From Armadillidium nasatum (taxonomy: Eukaryota > Arthropoda > Malacostraca > Isopoda > Armadillidiidae): a DNA stretch of 21,086 nt. A program made the position numbers and the translations under genes. The first letter of the stretch is position 1; every line of letters starts with the position of its first letter. The stretch covers positions 5,001 to 26,086 of the forward strand of contig SEYY01003257.1 of the NCBI GenBank assembly GCA_009176605.1. The letters run 5' to 3'. The notes under the pieces are model-generated. The model was not told where the DNA came from. It saw only the letters and a list, made by a program, of their open reading frames with translations, and did no database searches. This document shows positions 1 to 13,217 of this stretch, piece by piece.

Positions 1-1521
<1,521 letters not shown>

Positions 1522-1947
1522 AGAAAAATGTAAAATATTTTAAAATAAATTAAAAAAAAAGAAAAAATTTTTTTTGTACTATATTTGAGGAAAAATCTGT
1601 CCTTATTTTTATTATTAGTAAGTTTTTTTTTTTTAACGAACTCATTTAGACTTATTTAACCTGACGACCAAAGATTGATGTTGTATTGTGGCCTAACCGA
1701 TAGCTGGTATGTTGCCGTAGGATCGTAGCCTACTGCCATATTACACCAAATATATATGTATTTTGCATTTTTTTTAACAATTTTCTACGCACTCGCGAAA
1801 TTTATTTAACTTTAAATTCTCGGAATTTCTCATAAAAAGACGCTGCCAGACGTGCGCTGCCGAACGTACGAAGTCGTTCATTTTATCTAAAAAACTATAA
1901 ATTTCGTTGTTATTAAAATAAATGGTTTTTTTTATTCCCAATTTTTC

Positions 1948-2041
1948 CTTATTAAATTTCTTCAAGGATTCTAAAAATATAATCTTTTTTACGTACGTTC
2001 TGTCGTTTTTTAAATAATTAAGTGGTTCAAACCGATGTCTG

Positions 2042-2044
<3 letters not shown>
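1948..2044 (-). repeat. Right terminal inverted repeat of the 620-bp element
   Basis: Reverse complement of the left arm, ending ...GATGTCTGGCC immediately before (TA)n. Confidence 0.8.

Positions 2045-2115
<71 letters not shown>
2045..2115. repeat. (TA)n microsatellite, third block
   Basis: About 71 bp of TA dinucleotide follow the right end of the 620-bp element. Together with 931-1040 and 1286-1424 it would give about 320 bp of (TA)n if the two elements were removed. Confidence 0.95.
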
Positions 2116-2590
<475 letters not shown>

Positions 2591-2615
2591 TATGGTGGGA
2601 ATTTTGAAGGCCGTT

Positions 2616-2640
2616 CCAGTGCCATGTTTCATGGCACTGG
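2616..2640. repeat. Perfect 11-bp hairpin, CCAGTGCCATG / CATGGCACTGG
   Basis: An 11-bp perfect stem is closed by a TTT loop. It could extrude as a cruciform or fold in RNA. It is the first of three inverted repeats in about 115 bp. Confidence 0.9.
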
Positions 2641-2654
2641 CACTGTTGCAAATC

Positions 2655-2672
2655 AATGTTGCATGCAACATT
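2655..2672. repeat. 18-bp perfect palindrome AATGTTGCATGCAACATT
   Basis: Every base pairs with its mirror position. Near-repeats of its arm (AACATTGCAT) follow at about 2667 and 2702. Confidence 0.9.
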
Positions 2673-2713
2673 GCATCATGCTGCGAATCAATATTACATT
2701 AAACATTGCATTT

Positions 2714-2729
2714 GAGGACTGGGGTCCTC
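2714..2729. repeat. 6-bp hairpin GAGGAC-TGGG-GTCCTC
   Basis: A perfect 6-bp stem with a 4-nt loop, followed by a C-run. Short, but it continues the palindrome series. Confidence 0.6.
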
Positions 2730-2760
2730 CCCCTTCACGCTCTTTTGTAAGGTATTTTTA

Positions 2761-2833
2761 ATCCGATTAATCGGATAATCCGATAATTAATCGGATAATC
2801 ATATAATTAAGCTGGATAATCCCATAATTAATC
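2761..2833. repeat. Cluster of ATCCGAT / ATCGGAT palindromic repeats
   Basis: ATCCGATTAATCGGAT (2761-2776) is a perfect 16-bp palindrome. A near copy with an extra AA core follows (2778-2796), and then decayed TAATC/GGATAATC copies. The arrangement resembles a degenerate short palindromic tandem, possibly binding sites or a transposon subterminal region. Confidence 0.75.
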
Positions 2834-3144
2834 CCCGCCCCTTCTTGGCACTTAACCCTTTAAGCCCAGCCCACTTATGACCTTTTCTCCCACGGTCTAT
2901 GCCATTAGGCACGTGCCAGCCCTAATTTAGCACTCATGACCCTTATGTGTTAGTGTTAGTGCTAGGGACTAACTCATGCTCTTTCCTGAATGCTATTTCT
3001 AGCTGTTTCTAGTACTTTCGAGTATTTGGCACCCTTGCTAGTTCATGTCAACATGAGGTGAAGTGTGTGCCAGTGACAGATGACACTGAGGGTCAGGTGT
3101 CATTGCAAGAGCCTCTTTGTAACATTACAAGGCACTCTCGGTGA

Positions 3145-3220
3145 TGACGTCACCATCGCATGCGCAAACACCTTACATTGTGACGTCATAGCACTAGGCT
3201 ATCTTGAGACTATGACGTCA
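3145..3220. promoter_or_regulatory. Three perfect TGACGTCA (CRE-like) octamers
   Basis: TGACGTCA occurs at 3145-3152, 3181-3188 and 3213-3220, spaced 36 and 32 bp. This octamer is the consensus bound by CREB/ATF bZIP factors. GCATGCGCA, close to part of the NRF-1 motif, lies between the first two, and ACCGCCATTTT (YY1-like) follows the third. No gene or transcription start is visible, so a regulatory role is inferred from motif density only. The block could equally be a repeat-family sequence. Confidence 0.45.
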
Positions 3221-3294
3221 TCTGACCGCCATTTTTTCCTTCATCACTTGGTTTTTATTTCTGTAGATATTTTCTCTTAACTACTTGGTCTCTG

Positions 3295-3440
3295 TCCGCC
3301 ATCTTGGATATGGGGTCCGCCATCTTGGATTAGGCATCCGCCACCTTGGATTAGGTATCCACCATCTTAGATTTTGTATCAGCCTTCCTGGCATTCGCCA
3401 ACTTAAATTTCTGTCCGCTATCTTGGATTTCTTTCCACCA
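3295..3440. repeat. 21-bp minisatellite with TCCGCCATCTTGGAT units
   Basis: Units start at 3295, 3316, 3337, 3358 and 3379 with an exact 21-bp period. Decayed units follow near 3395, 3414 and 3434. The core is TCCGCCATCTTGGAT followed by a variable ATGGGG, TAGGCA or TAGGTA tail. The reverse complement of the core contains AAGATGGCGG, which matches the known YY1 consensus. The reading frame is open across a few units, but nothing suggests a protein. Confidence 0.85.
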
Positions 3441-3484
3441 TTTTGACCACTTAATTTTCATCTCCGTAGATTTTCTTCCTCCAT

Positions 3485-6400
3485 GTAAGGTAATTAACAG
3501 CCATATTCATTACATTAGCAGGTCTAGAAATATATATAAATAGCTTCAAAGAAGCAAAAGTTGGCAAATTACCCTTTAAAATCACCATCTTTTCAAGGCC
3601 ATTATCATTTTTTCTTCAAACATCTAATATATTATGCTAAATACGCATATGCTGACATAAATTATCTTCAGTGAACAAGAACAATTATCAATAATATAAT
3701 CAAATATACACATTTTAGGCTATTTTAGGCTTCCCGTATGGCTATTTTATAAACCAAAGGAGACAATCATATATTTATCCTTATGAAATGAGAACGTTTT
3801 ACACTTAACATAAAGAATTTAATGTTAATAAAATCAAATAACACAAGAATAAGCACACTTGGACTGAAACAGCATACCAGTGATGCGAAAATTCGTAGGT
3901 ACTGAAGAAATATAGACATTATTAGACCAAAAAAAAAATTTTTTTTTGAGGCTTTATCCTTAGCATCCTCCTCAATTACCATAATAACCCATCATTTTCA
4001 AGCATTTTCAAATTAAAATAACTCATTTTAACCTATTTCGGATTCTAATTTCACCTTCCTTTAAAATTACAGTGTACCACAGACATTAAGTTTCTCTTAG
4101 CAACATTCTACAGTTACATTTAATGTGGCAGACAATAATAATATTTCGCAAATATCAAATAAACATGAGGGTTCTTTACTTAAATAATCTAATCAAGCCA
4201 TACGTAATCATAAAAAATCCGACATTTTCTCAGATAAACACCTAACAAATTAGGCCTAATTAACGTACCCATAGCTAAGAAATCATTACGAACCATTCAA
4301 ATATGATGCAAAATTTTATATTAAGCAAGAAAACAGTTTTCATGTTTTTTCCGAACGCCATATGTATTTTTATCGTAAATTTCACTATTTTAACAGACGA
4401 CAATCTCTATTTATATAGCAATATTCAGGAAATTAATCATAAAAAACAAAAAGATACATTGAATACGAGCATACATAAAGTCAAAATGATAAAATTATTA
4501 ATTTAATTTAGGATAGCTTACCTCATATTTTGTTTCTAAATTACTTTTTATTATTTAGTCCTTACAAATATATGAAAATACAAAAGAAAACACTTATCAA
4601 CTGAAGCAGTAAGGTAATTAACAGCCATATTCATTACAAAAATATGTCTACAAACTTATATAAATAGCTTCATTGGCATATAAAATGAAATGTAAAATTA
4701 CCCTTTAAAAGCACCATCAATTTAAAATTATTAGCATTTTTTTCTTTAAACATCGGAAATAATATGCTAAATACGCATATGCAGACATAAATTATCTTCA
4801 GTGAACAAAAACAATTAGCGAAAATATACTCAAATATACACATTTTTAGGCTATTAAAGGCTTCCCGTATGGCTATTTTATAAAACAAAAGGTGACAATC
4901 CTATATTTATCCTTATGAAATGACAATGTTTTGCACTTAAAATAAAGATTTTAATGTTTCTAAAATCAAATAGAACAAGAACAAGCACATTTTTACTTAA
5001 ATAGCATACTAATGATGCGAAAATTCGAAGATACTAAAAACATATACACATTATTAGGCAAAATAATATTTTTTTTTTTTTTTTGAGGTTTTATCCTTAG
5101 CATCCTCCTCAATTACCATAACCCATCATTTTCCACCTTTCTCAAATTAAAATAACTCATTTTAACCTATTTTTGCTTCTAACTTCATAATTCTTTACAA
5201 TTACAATGAACCAGAGACATTTTTTCTTAGCAACATTCTACAGTTACATTTGATATGACTGAAAATAATATTATTTCACAAATATCAAATAAAAATGAAG
5301 GTTCTTTACTAAAATAAACTAATTAAACCATACATAATAAAAAAAATCCGACATTTTCTTGATAAACAGCTAAAAAATTGTCCTAATTAACATACTCTCA
5401 GCTAAGAAATCATTACCAAGCATTCAAATATGATGCAAATATTTCATATTAAGCAAAAAACAGTTATTTTCATGTTTTTTTCTAACGCCATATGTATTTT
5501 TATCATAAATTTAACTATTTTAAGCAATTTTAACAGGCAAAAAAAAATCTGTATTTATATAGCAAAATTCTGGAAATTAATAATAAAAAACAAAGAGATA
5601 CATTGAATTCGAGCATACATAAAGTCGAAATGATGAAATTATTAATTTAATTTAAGATAATTTACTATATATTTTACTTTTAAAGTACTTTTTATTATTA
5701 AGTCCTTAATAATATATTAAAATTCAAAAGAAAACACTTTTAAACTGAAACAGTAAGGTAATTAACACCATATTCTTTAAATTAGCAGGTCTACAAATAT
5801 ATATAAATAGTTTCATAGGCATATACAAAGAAGCAAAAATGGGTAAATTTCCCTTTAAAAGCACCTAGTCTTCAAGGTTATTAGCATTTTTTTCTTCAAA
5901 CTTCGGATATAATATGCTAAATACGCATATGCTGACATAAATTATCTTCAGTGAATAAGAACAATTAGCGAAAATATACTCAAATATGAACATTTTTTGG
6001 CTATTTTATGTTTTCCGTATGGCCGTTTTATAAACCAAAATGTGACAATCATATATTTATCCTTATGAAATGAGTAAATTTTACACTTAACATAAAGATT
6101 TTAATGTTAATAATATCAAATAACAAAAGAATAAGCAAACTTGGACTTAAACAGCACACCAATGATGCGAAAATGACATATAGTCATAATTAGGCCAAAA
6201 TAATAATCTTTTTTTGAGGTTTTATCCTTAGCATCCTCCTCAGTTACCATAATAACCCATCATTTTTCAGCATTTTCAAAAATAAAATAACTCATTTTAA
6301 CCTATTTCGGCTTCTAATTTCATATTTCTTTAGAATTAGAGTGTACCACAAACATTATGTTTCTCTTAGCAACATTTCTACAGTTACATTTGGTATGGCT

Positions 6401-6940
6401 GAGAATAATATTATTTCACAAATATCAAATAAAAATGAAGGTTCTTTACTAAAATAAACAAATCAAACCATACGTAATCATAAAAAATTCGAATATTTTC
6501 TTAAATAAACACCTAACAAATTAGGTCTAATTAACATACCCTCAGCTAAGAAATCATTTCCTAGCATTCAAATATGATGGAAATATTTCAAATTAAGCAA
6601 GAAAACAGATATTTTCATGTTTTTTCCTAACGCCAAATGTATTTTTATCGTAAATTTAACTATTTTAAGCACTTTGAACAGACGACAATCTGTATTTATA
6701 TAGTAAAATTAAGGAAATTAATCATAAAAACAAATAGATACATTGAACACGAGCATACATAAAGTCGAAATGATAAAATATTAATTTAACGGAAGATAAT
6801 TAACCATATATTTTGCTTTTAAAGTACTTTTTACTCTTAAGTCCTTGCTAATATATTAAAATACAAAAGAAAACGCTTATTAACTAAAATTGTAAGGTAA
6901 TTAACTGACATATTCATTTTATAAGCATGTTTACAAACAT
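3485..6940. repeat. ~1.13-kb satellite array, units 1-3 and start of unit 4
   Basis: Direct tandem copies each begin GTAAGGTAATTAACAGCCAT or a close variant, at 3485, 4609, 5753 and 6892, giving lengths of 1124, 1144 and 1139 bp. Unit ends carry the AACTGAARCA-type sequence just before GTAAGG. Landmarks recur in order: the AAATACGCATATGC box, CCCGTATGGC, a T-run followed by GAGG(C/T)TTTATCCTTAGCATC, CAGTTACATTTG, ATAAACACCTAACAAATTAG, and CATTGAATACGAGCATACATAAAGTC. Short minus-strand frames repeat in several units but are broken differently in each, so I do not call genes. Unit 4 is interrupted at 6940 by a retrotransposon and resumes at about 10114. Confidence 0.92.
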
Positions 6941-7214
6941 GTAGGTTGAGGAGGTAGCGCCGTCCGAAGCGTTGAAAGTACCCCCATTGGGCTTAGCCGC
7001 GGTGTGATAGGTTGGGCTAGACCATTCCATTTCACTCCGTTGCCTTTTGGTTAGTTCCTTTTCGCGTTTCACCTCCTCAGAGGATCTATAGTGTACTCTC
7101 GTCTCACATTGGAGTGTCTATTCTCCCACATTTACTTCCCCCAACTCCTTTCTCCCGTTCCTTCAAATTTACAAGCTCTTACTCCTATATTATCTTTAAA
7201 ATAACAACAATAAA
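6941..7214 (+). other. 5' leader of the retrotransposon
   Basis: A GC-richer segment starts GTAGGTTGAGGAGGTAGCGC and leads to the ATG at 7215 (AAAATGGCG). Non-LTR elements usually carry an internal promoter here, but I can point to no specific motif. A short frame from 7114 is a shadow. The left edge is set where the similarity to other satellite units stops. Confidence 0.6.
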
Positions 7215-8249
7215 ATGGCGAAACATAAAACTGCCTCAGAGATGCTACGAGGGGTGGCATCGAAAAATACCTCTCATCCATTCCTTCCCCCATCACCGCT
7301 TGGGATTTGGTGGCCTAAGGTGATCGGGCTGGTGCCACCAAGAACCTCTATGCCGACTTGCCCTGGTGCACGATCTTCCTTTTTCCTTAACTTCTGCAAC
7401 ACTCGCGATCTCTTTACTAATTTCCACTTTGTCGAACACTACCTCTCTTCTTCTAGACCTCATATCTTATTCTTAACAGAAACTCAGGTGTCTGAATGCT
7501 CTGACAGCAAGCCCTACTCTGTTTCCTCCTACTATTTCTATCCTCAATTTTCAGCCAAAGGAGGATGTTGCGCATATGTGCGCAACGATGTTATCTGTTC
7601 TCGTGTCTCTAATTTGGAATCTTCTGAATTCACTACTTTATGGCTTAAACTTTCTTGCAACTCTACAATTAAATTTATCTGTTCTGTCTACTTATCTCCT
7701 AAATCTACAGACTATTCAAAATTCTTCGACTATCTTAACACCAAAATAGAACACATTCTTTCTTCTTCTCCTTTCTCCGAAATAATCATATTAGGTGATT
7801 TCAATGTTCACCACCGCCTCTCTATCATTGAGGCGTACATTCCATGTTCTTTCCCTTCCACTAAACCTAACAAACCTTGGTTTAACTCTGCTTGTTCTCG
7901 TGCTATCAGCCGCAGGGATGCTGCCTTCAGGGAGTACCGTCGTCTTCATACTCCAGAAACTCATTCAACTTATATTTCATCCCGAAATCTTGCAAAATCT
8001 ATTCTCCGGAACACTAAAAACTCATTTCTCTGTTTAAAATGCAACAATCTTTCACGCCCTTTCTGGCATTTTGCCAAAAATATCAACTCTAACTTTGCTT
8101 CTTCCTCTTTACCTCTTCTAGTATCTTCTGACAGTACAACTGCCGTTTTGCCTTCCTCTAAAGCTGAACTCGTCGCTCAAACTTTTGCTTCTAATTCAAC
8201 CTTAGACGATTCCGGAGCTGTTCCTACTCCTTCAACCCCTTCCAACTAA
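7215..8249 (+). pseudogene. Endonuclease and linker part of the retrotransposon polyprotein
   Basis: This 344-codon frame carries apurinic-endonuclease-like motifs: LTETQ (catalytic Glu region, about residues 92-96), GGCCAYVRNDV, SVYLSP and ILGDFNVHH (Asp/Asn active-site block, near 7790-7812). In relatives the domain continues to a terminal S-D-H motif. Here the sequence jumps from DFNVHH almost directly to EAYIPCSFPSTKPNKPWFN, which belongs to the linker before the reverse transcriptase. The C-terminal half of the nuclease, including the catalytic His, is therefore missing. The linker continues through KPWFNSACSRAISRRDAAF, FWHFAKN and KAELVAQTFASNSTLDDSG. The frame ends at TAA (8247-8249), but the next codons continue in the same frame, so this is a nonsense mutation within a longer protein. 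ATG 7215 is chosen because GARSSFFLNF and the leader boundary follow it in frame. Confidence 0.88.
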
Positions 8250-8780
8250 TTTATGCCTAAAATTATAATTTCTTCTAAAGACGTCACTTCTGCTCTCTCT
8301 GAGCTTAACATTAAGAAGACGTACGGTCCTGATGGTATCCCTCCTGTGGTTCTAAAAACTTGTGCTTCCGAGCTTGCACCCTGCCTTGGTAAACTTTTTC
8401 GTCTATGTCTTTCTACTTCAGTCTTCCCTTCTTGCTGGAAACGTACGCTCATTCAGCCTGTGACGAAGAAGGGGGACCCCTCTCAACCCTCTAACTATCG
8501 TCCCATTTCTTTAACCTCCCTTTTTTCCAAAGTTTTCGAATCTATCCTTAACAGGAAGATTTGGAAACACCTCAATTCTTTCAATCTTATCTCTGATCGC
8601 CAGTATGGCTTTCGTAAGAAAAGCTCTACTAGTGATCTCATTTACCTTCTCTCTGACTATTGGTCCTCCGCTCTTTGGTCTTTCGGTGAATCATTTGCTG
8701 TTGCACTAGACATATTGAAAGCATTCGATAGCTTTAATTTCCAAACTTCCCTCTTTCGGAATCTATCCTTCTCTCAGTGA
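8250..8780 (+). pseudogene. Reverse transcriptase, fingers to motif A
   Basis: The same frame as the upstream part continues after the TAA at 8247. Motifs in order are KKTYGPDGIPPVVLK, AYxQP-type LIQPVTKKGDPSQPSNYRPI (block 2), RQYGFRKKSSTSDL (block 2a/3) and LDILKAFDS (motif A, 8706-8732, first catalytic Asp at 8709). Related elements have S where this copy has L in L-D-I-S-K-A-F-D. Shortly after motif A the frame is lost. The true continuation (LPSFGIYPSLSDLLYDFLSGRS) lies in another frame from about 8746, and the original frame stops at 8778-8780. Starting at ATG 8253 is an artefact of the preceding stop. Confidence 0.9.
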
Positions 8781-9572
8781 TCTTCTCTATGATTTCCTTT
8801 CCGGTCGTTCTATAGCAGCAGTTTTTTTAAAAAAGAATTTTTTAAAATTCTACGGTTACCGGTCTACCGCTCTTCCTTTAAATCTATTAATAGTTGTGTT
8901 CCTCAAGGATCTGTCTTATCCCCAACACTTTTTCTACTTTTCATTAATGACATTCTCTCTGTTACTTCATCTCCTATCCACTCCTATGCTGATGACTCCA
9001 CCCTTCATTACTCTTTTCAATTTGAAATTCGCTCCTCCCAACAACAGTTGTTAGATGCAAGGAAGGTTGCCTTGACCTCTGATCTATCTCGTATTTCAAA
9101 TTGGAGCAGAGAAAACATGGTTGTTTTTAATGCCTCAAAAACTCAATTTCTCCATCTCTCCACTCGACACAATCTTCCACACAGCTATGATGTCTTCTTC
9201 GAAAACGCACAACTCAAACCTTCTTCTTTTCTTTATATTCTTGGCGTATCTTTTTCTCGTGATCTTTCTTGGAAAGATCACATTACTTCTCTTTCTAAAC
9301 AAGCTTCTAAGTGGTTGGGTGTTCTGAGGCGCCTTCAGAATTACTTCACGCAGCTCCAGTTGCTTGCTATCTATAGGGGTGTTGTTCACACCTGTATGGA
9401 GTATGCTTCACACATCTGGGGTGGTTTCACACATTCAGCTCTCCTTGAAAAGGTGGAGTCTAGGGCTTTTCGTCTCATCAACTCTCCTGCTCTTACTAAC
9501 TCTCTCCAATATCTTTCTTCGCTTCGAATTGTTGCGTCACTCTCTCTTTACTATCACTATTACAACGAACAC
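8740..9572 (+). pseudogene. Reverse transcriptase, palm motifs B-C and thumb
   Basis: GIYPSLSDLLYDFLSGRSIAAV is read in one frame to about 8820, next to a T7/A6 slippery stretch. The original frame then resumes with VPQGSVLSPTLFLLFIND (motif B, from 8898), SPIHSYADDSTLHYS (motif C, Y-A-D-D at 8985-8996, both Asp present), and ISNWSRENMVVFNASKTQFL, ILGVSFSRDLSWKDHI, LLAIYRGVVHTCMEYASHIW and KVESRAFRLINSPALT. The order and spacing match the reverse transcriptase and C-terminal region of arthropod Jockey-type elements. The catalytic residues survive, so the loss of function comes from the frameshifts, not the active site. An in-frame TGA follows at 9573-9575. Confidence 0.9.
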
Positions 9573-9575
9573 TGA

Positions 9576-9815
9576 TCTTCTGAACTTTCCCGTCGCATAC
9601 CTCCTCCATTGAGAAGAGCTCGTGTGATACGCCTTCTACACAGTCTCATCCTATCTCTGTCCAACTCTCTGACCCCAGACTTAACCGCTGTGCTCAATCT
9701 TACATACTTATACTCTACTGGTAAAGTCTGGAATACACTTAATTCTACTATTTTCCCAACTTCCTATGATTTGCACACCTTCAAACGTTGTGTATCAGGT
9801 CAAGTCTTCCTTTAA
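9576..9815 (+). pseudogene. C-terminal tail of the retrotransposon polyprotein
   Basis: After the TGA at 9573 the same frame continues: SSELSRRIPPPLRRARVIRL, then STGKVWNTL and FPTSYDLHTFKRCV, ending at TAA 9813-9815. These are the usual closing motifs of this family (G-K-x-W-N-x-L and F-K-x-x-V). One point change could have created the TGA. Confidence 0.8.
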
Positions 9816-9852
9816 TTTTACCAGGATCCCGTCTTTCTCCCTAACTCTGGTG

Positions 9853-9878
9853 AAATAAATAAATAAATAAATAAATAA

Positions 9879-9885
<7 letters not shown>
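9853..9885 (+). repeat. (TAAA)n-type 3' tail of the retrotransposon
   Basis: About eight AAAT tetramers follow the 3' UTR. Simple tandem tails of this kind are normal for non-LTR elements and mark the priming end of the insertion. Confidence 0.9.
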
Positions 9886-11191
<1,306 letters not shown>

Positions 11192-11661
11192 GTAAGGTAA
11201 TTAACAGCCATATTCATTACATAAGCATGTCTACAAACATATAAATTGCTTCATTTGGCATATACGATGTAGCAAAAATTGGTAAATTACCCTTTAAAAA
11301 CAATTTCAAGTTTTTAGCATTTCTTTTTTCAAACATCGGATATAATGTTAAATACGCATATTCTGAAAAAATTATCTTCAGTAAACAAGACCAATTAGAG
11401 AAAACATACTCAAATACACACATTTTTAGGCTATTTGTGAAAATATTATATTTATCCTTATGAAATGACTACGTTTTATACTAACATAATGATTTTAATA
11501 TTAATTACATCATATAACACAAGAATAAGTATACTTGAACTGAAACAGCATACCAATGATGCGAAAATAATAACATATTAAAGATATATATGCATAATTA
11601 TGTCAAAATAATGATCTTTTTATCAACTTTTATCCATAGCATCCTCCTCAAAACTGAAACA
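11192..11661. repeat. ~1.13-kb satellite unit 5, internally deleted
   Basis: Starts GTAAGGTAATTAACAGCCAT and follows the consensus to CATCCTCCTCA at about 11650. It then jumps straight to the unit end (AAACTGAAACA), so about 640 bp are missing. A second short loss removes the segment around CCCGTATGG (near 11434-11440). Confidence 0.88.
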
Positions 11662-12019
11662 GTAAGGTAATTAACAGCCATATTCATTACATAAGCTGGT
11701 CTAAAAACATATATAAATTGCTTCATTGACATATACGATGTAGCAAAAATATGTAAATTAACCTTTAAAAGCACCATTTTTTTCAAGGGGCTTTTTCTAT
11801 TTTCTTCTTCAAATATTGGATATAATATGCTAAATTCGCATATGGTGACATAAATTATCTTCAGTGAAAAAGAACAATAGCGAAAATATACTCAAATATA
11901 CACATTTTTATTCTATTTTAGGCTTCTTGTATAGCTATTTTAAAAACCAAAACGTGACAATCTTATATTTATCTTTATGAAATGAGTACGTTTTATACTC
12001 AACGTAAAGATTTCAATAA
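11662..12019. repeat. ~1.13-kb satellite unit 6, truncated at its right end
   Basis: Starts at the GTAAGG landmark and runs about 355 bp to CAACGTAAAGATTTCAATAAC. There it switches abruptly to the ~117-bp satellite (TTTTAAAAAAATTTAGTA). Confidence 0.88.
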
Positions 12020-13176
12020 CTTTTAAAAAAATTTAGTAAAAGGAAAAATTGGAAAAATCCTTATTATTTTAATTAAAAATACTAGTACTTAAATGATTCT
12101 GATAAAGAATATGAGTTTTCTTTTAACTTTTATGCTTTCCAAACAATTTCAGAATGGAAAAATTGTAAAAATTTAATATTATTATACAAATTATTATTAT
12201 TTAATATTATTATCATTATTACAAAGATTTGTTAATTATGAGAAAGCAAATTTACCTATTTTTCATAAAATTTTTACGCTTTTGAAAATTCCAAAAACAA
12301 TAAAATTGAACTAAATTAATATTATTTTAATAAAAATACAAATCTAAAATGATTTTTGAGAAATCATATATACCTATTTTCATCTAATTTTTAAGAGTTA
12401 AAAAAATTTCTAAACGACAAAATTAGAATAAATTTATATAATTTTAATTAAAAGTACGAAGATTTTAATTAATATTGGAAAAGCAAATCTACGTCTTTTC
12501 ACTTAATTTTTAAGCTTTTAAAAAAATTTAGTAATTGGGAAATTTTAAAAAATCCTTATTATTTTAATTAAAAATACGAGTAGTTAAATTCTGATAATGG
12601 AAATTTACCTATTTTCTTTAAATTTATATGTTTTAAAACAATTTCAGAAAGAAAAGATTGTAATAAATAAATATTATTATACTAAAAATTACGAAGATTT
12701 AAATGAATTTTGAGAAGGCAAATTTACCGATTTTCATATAAGTTTTATGCTTTTAAAAATTTCAGAAACGAAAAAATTGAAATAAATTCATATTATTTGA
12801 ATTAAAAATTCAAAAGTAAAATAATTTTTAAGAAAGTAAATATTCCTATTTTCTTCAAATTTTTAAGCTTTAAGAAACCTTAATATTTTAATTAAAAATA
12901 CGAGTATATATTTTCTTTTTTAATGGTTATGCTTTTAAAATAATTTCAGAATGAAAAAATTGTATTAAATAAATATTAATGTACTAAAAATTACGAAGAT
13001 TTAAATTAATTTTAAGAATGCAAATTTAAATATTTTCATATAATTTTTATGCTTTTAAAATTTCAGAAAGAAAAAATTGGATTAAATTCATATTATTTTA
13101 AAATTAAAAATACAAAGCTAAAATGATTTTTGAGAAAGCAAAAACACCTATTTTATTTTAATTTTTAAGCTTTAAA

Positions 13177-13180
<4 letters not shown>

Positions 13181-13213
<33 letters not shown>
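13181..13213. repeat. 33-bp poly-T tract in a C-type monomer
   Basis: A pure T run lies where a monomer would read AAAAAAATTTCAGAAC. It replaces the start of the next monomer. Confidence 0.9.

Positions 13214-13217
<4 letters not shown>

Larger units (their letters stand above)
6941..9885 (+). mobile_element. Jockey-like non-LTR retrotransposon, defective copy
   Basis: The element consists of a 274-bp leader, one broken endonuclease/reverse-transcriptase reading frame (7215-9815), a 37-bp 3' UTR and a (TAAA)n-type tail (9853-9885). Such elements move by target-primed reverse transcription: the endonuclease nicks DNA and the reverse transcriptase copies the RNA in place. This copy is dead, with an endonuclease deletion, nonsense codons at 8247 and 9573, and frameshifts between about 8730 and 8820. 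No separate first (gag-like) frame is present, so it is either 5'-truncated or of a type lacking it. It sits in satellite unit 4 with about 49 bp of the unit on its left, and the unit resumes at about 10114. No target-site duplication can be read because the tail has turned into microsatellite. Jockey/BS-type affiliation rests on protein resemblance. Confidence 0.9.

Noticed and set aside
3080..3280. 66-codon plus-strand frame in the island
   Set aside because: It has no domain or signal, it overlaps the CRE-like cluster, and its length is unremarkable in less AT-rich sequence.
4670..4888. Minus-strand small frames repeated in the 1.13-kb satellite (also 3767-3982, 10154-10384, 11217-11423, 11598-11786)
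   Set aside because: A shared stretch is readable in some units but frameshifted or stopped in others. DNA-level repeat conservation explains the similarity.
9135..9389. Minus-strand 84-codon frame opposite the reverse transcriptase
   Set aside because: It is a shadow of the plus-strand reverse-transcriptase region with clear motifs in the other frame.
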